The translations under genes were made by a program, and so were the position numbers. From Planctomycetota bacterium (lineage in GTDB: Bacteria > Planctomycetota > Phycisphaerae > UBA1845): a stretch of DNA of 10,431 bases. The DNA lies in contig JADFOB010000018.1 of NCBI GenBank assembly GCA_022563055.1, positions 1 to 10,431 of the forward strand. The letters are read 5' to 3'. How positions within the stretch are numbered: the stretch's first letter is position 1; every line of letters begins with the position of its first letter. Positions 7,208 to 10,431 of this stretch are shown here, in pieces. The notes under the pieces were generated by a model that saw only the letters and a program-made list of their open reading frames with translations, was not told the origin of the DNA and did no database searches.

Positions 7208-7906
7208 CTATCCGCTGCGCCCGTTTCCCTCGACGGTTCTTCGCAACTCCTCGATCGAGTCGGAAATGAGACGTTCGTGTTCCTTGGCGTCAAGTTCCCT
7301 CCTCAGAATCCGCGAAGCGATGTCGGTCGCCAGGCTCCCACTCAAGTCGTACAGTTGCGACACCGCCGTCTCGGTCGCGATTGCGATCTCCCGCTTGGCC
7401 CGTTCGAGGGTCGCCTGCGCTTCCGCACGAGCTTGCTCTTCAAGCTTGTGGCGCAGGGTTTCCGCGTCCCGCCGACCTTCCTCGACCAAGGCGGTGGCTT
7501 CGTCCCGCGCGGTATCGAGCTTCGCGCCGTATTCCTTGAGCTTGGCCTCAGCCTCTTCGCGATCCCGTTTCGCCTGCGTCAGCGAGTCGTGAATGAAGTC
7601 CTCCCGCTTCTGCAAAGCGCCGAGGATCGGACCCCAGGCGAACTTTGCGAGGACAAGCACCACGATCCCAAAGATGACCAGCGTCCACAGAGCATTGCCG
7701 ATGTCGCCCGCAAACGGGTTACTCGCACCACTCTCGCCAGACGCGAGCGCCGGTGTGGCACAGAGAGCCATCGCTACGGCGACGACCACCGCAGATGCCG
7801 CTCGGATGTAGCGTCCACCCCCCGTGGTGGACGTAGAGAGGCGACACGGTTTCGCCAATCTGCCATGCGCACGGATGGTCTGCGAACTGTACGTTACGGT
7901 CATCAT
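7208..7906 (-). CDS. atpF: F0 ATP synthase b subunit with signal-peptide-like N-terminus
   Basis: Subunit b forms the peripheral stalk from membrane to delta. The 232-residue protein has a hydrophobic N-terminal segment AASAVVVAVAMALCATPALA ending in a signal-peptidase-like ALA-SG site (55/56). Then come the true membrane anchor NALWTLVIFGIVVLVLAKFAWGPIL (71-95) and a long charged coiled coil (98-185). Typical b subunits are about 160-170 residues, and the extra length is mostly the N-terminal extension. The ATG at 7906 overlaps the atpE stop (TAATG), suggesting translational coupling; no good ribosome binding site is seen. Residues 24-33 are encoded by a REP-like hairpin (7808-7837). An alternative start downstream of the hairpin (e.g. 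GTG for V40) would give a very short leader and is less convincing. Confidence 0.92.
   Translation of the reverse strand: MMTVTYSSQTIRAHGRLAKPCRLSTSTTGGGRYIRAASAVVVAVAMALCATPALASGESGASNPFAGDIGNALWTLVIFGIVVLVLAKFAWGPILGALQKREDFIHDSLTQAKRDREEAEAKLKEYGAKLDTARDEATALVEEGRRDAETLRHKLEEQARAEAQATLERAKREIAIATETAVSQLYDLSGSLATDIASRILRRELDAKEHERLISDSIEELRRTVEGNGRSG
7808..7837 (+). repeat. REP-like GTAG hairpin, copy 2, inside atpF
   Basis: GTAG, stem CGTCCACC / GGTGGACG (7812-7819 with 7826-7833), loop CCCCGT, flank TAGA. Compared with copy 1, stem positions 3 and 6 change on both arms so that pairing is kept, while loop and flanks are identical. It lies within the first 40 codons of atpF and is translated as STSTTGGGRY, upstream of the signal-like hydrophobic segment. 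Confidence 0.65.
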
Positions 7907-8274
7907 TAGAGGAGCACCGCGAGCAGGCCCACGACGACCGCAAACAGCGTCGCTCCCTCGATCATCGCCGCCGTGATAATCATGGCTGTGCTGATTTGCG
8001 CGGCTGCTTCGGGCTGACGAGCCATCGACTCGACGGCGCTACCACCGATGCGACCGATCCCGGCTGCTCCACCCATGACCACGAGCCCCGCGCCGATAGC
8101 GCCACCGAGCTTCTTGGCGCCGTCCGTCGTCAGGAACGTGGCATTTTCCGCGACGGCTTTGTCACCCGACGCGGCGCCGTGCTCCTGAGCCTGCACCGTT
8201 TCGGCGCCCCCGCACAGCAAGGCAAAGCCCATCACCATTGCCCACAAACTCATCTTCGAGAACTTCTTACTCAT
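7906..8274 (-). CDS. atpE: F0 ATP synthase c subunit with signal-peptide-like leader
   Basis: Subunit c forms the ion-translocating ring. The mature part has the two-helix hairpin: helix 1 rich in Gly/Ala (GGAIGAGLVVMGGAAGIG), the polar loop ARQPEA (R86, Q87, P88), and helix 2 with the ion-binding glutamate E106 in MIEGATLFA. The residue after E is Gly, not the Ser usual in sodium-binding rings, so proton coupling is inferred. The 122-residue product is much longer than the usual 75-90 because of an N-terminal leader: KK followed by a hydrophobic stretch and a VQA-QE cleavage-like site near 29/30. ATG 8274 is chosen; a GTG three bases upstream is also possible with AAGGA 7 nt away. The 137 nt to atpB hold no gene. 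Confidence 0.94.
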   Translation of the reverse strand: MSKKFSKMSLWAMVMGFALLCGGAETVQAQEHGAASGDKAVAENATFLTTDGAKKLGGAIGAGLVVMGGAAGIGRIGGSAVESMARQPEAAAQISTAMIITAAMIEGATLFAVVVGLLAVLL

Positions 8275-8414
8275 CACGATCCGATCCTTATAACAAGTTG
8301 GCGGTCGTGCGAGGCCGCCCGCCGTAAATCTTATTCGCCATCGCAGTCACGCCTCACGACCCGAGTGCCCCGCACATGTCCGGGCATGGCGAATTCATCC
8401 AACGCGCTTAACGC

Positions 8415-9299
8415 TCAGTGTGCGTGTGCCTCCCCGTGGTCCTCGTCGTGGTGGAACACCACGGACATTCCAATGAACAAGGTTGTCAGGAACGTAAAGA
8501 TGAACGCCTGGAGGAAGGCTACGAATATCTCCAACATGCTGATGGCGACGCTGCCCAGAACGACGGGAACCGCGACCGCAATCCCGCCGGCCGTGCCCAT
8601 CGAGGTCCCAGCCATCAGGATGAAACTCACCAGCACCGCCATGAGAATGTGCCCCGCGATCATGTTGGCGAACAGACGCACCGCAAGGGCGAAAATCTTG
8701 GCGAGCAGGCCGACCAACTCAACAGGTACGAGCAGCGGTGCCAACCACAAAGGCCCCGGACAAAAGTGCGCGAGGTAATCCTTGCCGCCCAACCGCAGGC
8801 CATTCACCACCATCATCGCCATGGTCAGTAGCGCCAGCGTCGCCGTCACGAAGATGTTTCCGGTGGCTGCACCGCCAAGGTGAATCCCGAATAGCGCGCT
8901 GATCGGCGCGATCGGGAGAAGCCCGAGCAGGTTGATCGTCAGAATGAAGAAGAACACGCTCCAGATGTACTTGATGAACCGGTCCGTGTGGTGTTGGAGG
9001 GCGGGTTCGACGACTTCCTTGCGAAGGTACTGGCAAATCGCCTCGAAGAAGTTTGCGAAACCCGTCGGAACCAGACACCCGATCTCATCCGTTCCGCGCC
9101 GCCCACGGATGAGCAGCGGCACCACGAGGATCAGCAGCAATCCCGACGTGATCAACATCACGATGTGATCGCTGAGGATCGTGATGACCCCCTCGGGCGT
9201 GAACGGAAAACCCAGGTCCACGTCGATCGTTTTCAGCGGATGCTGCACGACGTGTTCCAGCGGGTTGGTGGACGCGAGTATGGACGCTCCGAACGACAT
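8415..9299 (-). CDS. atpB: F0 ATP synthase a subunit
   Basis: Subunit a is the stator channel next to the c-ring. The 294-residue protein shows several transmembrane segments (about 43-65, 110-132, 147-168, 184-206, 212-234, 240-280). It contains the essential arginine R208 in ALAVRLFANMIAGH (E. coli aR210 equivalent), TINLLGLLPI (121-130) and the last-helix motif FLQAFIFTFLTTLFIGM. A His/Asp-rich tail FHHDEDHGEAHAH ends the protein, a feature known in several lineages. The ATG at 9299 abuts the stop of the atpI-like gene with no gap and has GGAAG 8 nt upstream. Confidence 0.96.
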   Translation of the reverse strand: MSFGASILASTNPLEHVVQHPLKTIDVDLGFPFTPEGVITILSDHIVMLITSGLLLILVVPLLIRGRRGTDEIGCLVPTGFANFFEAICQYLRKEVVEPALQHHTDRFIKYIWSVFFFILTINLLGLLPIAPISALFGIHLGGAATGNIFVTATLALLTMAMMVVNGLRLGGKDYLAHFCPGPLWLAPLLVPVELVGLLAKIFALAVRLFANMIAGHILMAVLVSFILMAGTSMGTAGGIAVAVPVVLGSVAISMLEIFVAFLQAFIFTFLTTLFIGMSVVFHHDEDHGEAHAH

Positions 9300-9692
9300 C
9301 TATGAATCTTCCGTCTGTTTATCCGATTCCTGGCGCTTCGAGCCGATCGCGTAGAGCGTGTCGACGGGAAGAAGCACTACATAACTGATGCCAACCCAAA
9401 CGAGCAACGGCGCCGGCTTAAAAAAGCCGCTCAGCGCCGCCGCGATAGCAAGCCCAGCCACCACGCCAAACCGGATCATCATGGACACGAGGATCGCCTG
9501 CATCGGCGTCTTGCCGCCCTTGCGCCGCGCGAGGCCGATCGGGATCGCGCCGATCCAAGAGGCTACAAGGCTCACGCCGCAGCCCGCGATCATGCCCGCG
9601 ACCGCATCCGATCCGGCGAGCCTGAGGGTAGGCCAATAGCCCACAGCCGACAACACCCCAGCCAAGGCAAGCGTTGACGCAAGGAACTTCAC
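9300..9692 (-). CDS. AtpI-like four-helix membrane protein
   Basis: A small hydrophobic protein (130 residues from GTG 9692) with four predicted membrane segments: FLASTLALAGVLSAVGYW, AVAGMIAGCGVSLVASWIGAI, ILVSMMIRFGVVAGLAIAAAL and LLVWVGISYVVLLPVDTLYAI. Its position between atpZ and atpB, size and topology match subunit I of ATP synthase operons, a family implicated in c-ring assembly or ion supply. Sequence conservation in that family is low, so the assignment rests mainly on context. A TTG at 9698 is also in frame, but the GGTGG on the minus strand is 1 nt from it and 7 nt from the GTG, so GTG is preferred. Confidence 0.75.
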   Translation of the reverse strand: MKFLASTLALAGVLSAVGYWPTLRLAGSDAVAGMIAGCGVSLVASWIGAIPIGLARRKGGKTPMQAILVSMMIRFGVVAGLAIAAALSGFFKPAPLLVWVGISYVVLLPVDTLYAIGSKRQESDKQTEDS

Positions 9693-9711
9693 GACCAAGC
9701 CACCGCCGACA

Positions 9712-9978
9712 TCATGGCGTCCGCCGATCTTTGTCGGACTCCTTCTTTGCCGAGCCTTTGTCGGCCTCGCGGACAGCCGCCAGCGATTGGCGAATCATGT
9801 TGTACATCCCGCCGCCGAGCCCGAGAATCGCACCCACCAGAACGCCCCAGGGGGCGCAATCGAAGTGGCGCTGAACCCAGTAGCCCACCAGCGTAAACCC
9901 AGCCACGGCTCCGGCGAACTCGACCCCGATGCCTGAGACTCGAACCCAGGACGGGTGGTCGTCTTTCTTGTCCGCCAT
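9712..9978 (-). CDS. atpZ: AtpZ / ATPase gene 1-type membrane protein
   Basis: An 88-residue protein with two membrane helices: VSGIGVEFAGAVAGFTLVGYWV (14-35) and WGVLVGAILGLGGGMYNMIR (44-63), followed by a lysine/aspartate-rich tail. The GxxxEFAGxVxG-type first helix and the GxxxGxxxGMYNMIR second helix match the AtpZ family (F0F1-ATPase gene 1), found at the head of many ATP synthase operons and proposed to act with AtpI in ion supply or assembly. ATG 9978 is chosen, with AGG 7 nt upstream and a typical family start (MADKKDD); a GTG at 10011 would add 11 unconserved residues. It is the first gene of the operon and ends 19 nt before the atpI-like start. Confidence 0.85.
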   Translation of the reverse strand: MADKKDDHPSWVRVSGIGVEFAGAVAGFTLVGYWVQRHFDCAPWGVLVGAILGLGGGMYNMIRQSLAAVREADKGSAKKESDKDRRTP

Positions 9979-10092
9979 CGGAAAACCTAACGAACCACCG
10001 GCGCTGGGCACCGCAACGATCCGAACTCACTGATCGAATCCCGTACCTGGTTCGTCACCGCAGGGGATCTTCGCCCAACGCAACGGGGCAGC

Positions 10093-10121
10093 AGTCTAGC
10101 AACCCCTCACGACACGTTCAA
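10093..10121 (-). promoter_or_regulatory. Candidate promoter of the ATP synthase operon
   Basis: On the minus strand TTGAAC (10121-10116) and TAGACT (10098-10093) are separated by exactly 17 nt, each matching the sigma70 consensus at four of six positions. The start would be about 110 nt before atpZ. It is the best placed pair upstream of the operon, but moderate matches like this also arise by chance. Confidence 0.4.
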
Positions 10122-10166
10122 GGGCGTTTCTCGCGGGTGCGTGACGGAATCGGCGTTGGGCACTTT

Positions 10167-10189
10167 TCAGAGCACCTTCTCAGAGCACC
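10167..10189 (+). repeat. 10-bp direct repeat TCAGAGCACC
   Basis: TCAGAGCACC occurs at 10167-10176 and again at 10180-10189, just beside the palindrome at 10186. It may be a small duplication or part of the surrounding repeat block. Confidence 0.5.
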
Positions 10190-10205
10190 GGGCGCAAGCC
10201 CGGTG
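10186..10205. repeat. Intergenic hairpin with GCAA loop
   Basis: A perfect 8-bp stem CACCGGGC / GCCCGGTG closes a GCAA loop (a GNRA tetraloop on the plus-strand RNA). There is no T-tract, so I read it as a palindromic repeat unit and not a terminator. Confidence 0.55.
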
Positions 10206-10220
10206 GTATGGCCGCCTTAA

Positions 10221-10233
10221 CCCGCTTCGCGGG
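10221..10233. repeat. Small hairpin CCCGC-TTC-GCGGG
   Basis: A 5-bp GC-only stem around TTC, followed by a partial look-alike (GGCTTCGCGGC) at about 10241. It forms part of a block of short palindromes upstream of the operon. Confidence 0.4.
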
Positions 10234-10375
10234 CCATTCCGGCTTCGCGGCGCATTGTGACGCAGGGGGGTCCGCAGGCTGACGCCAGCGGCTCCGACCC
10301 GGCGTACTGCGGGAATTGACGCCCAAGCGTGGCGGTACTAATAGTGTCCTTCACGATTTCCGCAACTTCCTGAGC

Positions 10376-10393
10376 CGCGGGCTTTAGCCCGCG
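10376..10393. repeat. Intergenic palindrome CGCGGGC-TTTA-GCCCGCG
   Basis: A perfect 7-bp GC-rich stem with TTTA loop. GCGGGCTTTAGCCCGC-like palindromes are familiar as dispersed intergenic repeats in GC-rich genomes. Copy number here cannot be judged from one window. Confidence 0.5.
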
Positions 10394-10431
10394 CGAATTT
10401 TCGATGCGAGCAGACGCCAGGCGGGCATCGC

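Larger units (their letters stand above)
9979..10431. other. Non-coding region upstream of the ATP synthase operon
   Basis: About 450 bp without a convincing reading frame on either strand. It holds a candidate operon promoter, a short direct repeat and several GC-rich palindromes listed separately. A second, weaker promoter-like pair on the minus strand is TTGCGG (10365-10360) and TATTAG (10343-10338), 16 nt apart. No RNA gene is recognisable. Confidence 0.6.

Overview
The window is dominated by an F-type ATP synthase operon read on the minus strand. From right to left it runs atpZ, an atpI-like gene, atpB (a), atpE (c), atpF (b), atpH (delta), atpA (alpha), atpG (gamma) and the 5' part of atpD (beta). 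GC is high, both the c and b subunits carry signal-peptide-like N-termini, AtpA has an unusual internal insertion, a free-standing four-helix-bundle (23S rRNA IVS-type) gene is present, and GTAG-type hairpin repeats lie between and inside genes. Together these suggest a Planctomycetota (PVC) bacterium, perhaps a Phycisphaerae-like lineage. This is inference; there is no rRNA or other marker gene to settle it.

Layout. Positions 1-914 hold the 5' 304 codons of an ExeA/GspA-type AAA ATPase (minus strand) that runs off the left edge. Upstream of it are a good sigma70-type promoter and a palindrome that could be an operator. Positions 1164 to about 2618 encode the flagellar hook-associated protein FlgK without its first ~100 residues. 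At about 2613-2623 FlgK sequence meets, in a different frame, the beta-subunit gene atpD, which is intact only through its P-loop. The catalytic remainder of beta and all of atpC (epsilon) are missing. This is either a real rearrangement or an assembly chimera.

Between atpG and atpD (3171-3791) sits a ~620-bp unit: a 116-residue four-helix-bundle protein gene bracketed by inward-facing arrays of 7-nt repeats ending in GAA. The arrays contain a perfect 21-bp inverted repeat. It looks like an inserted cassette, and the right array includes the TAG stop of atpG. This is the most novel-looking structure in the window.

From 3789 to 9978 the ATP synthase genes are tightly packed: atpI and atpB abut, atpE and atpF overlap as TAATG, and atpH and atpA are 8 nt apart. 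They would make the membrane a-b-c sector and the alpha, gamma and delta parts of F1. Two GTAG-headed hairpins with identical loops and compensated stems occur here, one between atpF and atpH and the other inside the 5' coding region of atpF. Positions 9979-10431 are non-coding, with a candidate operon promoter at 10093-10121 and several GC-rich palindromes.
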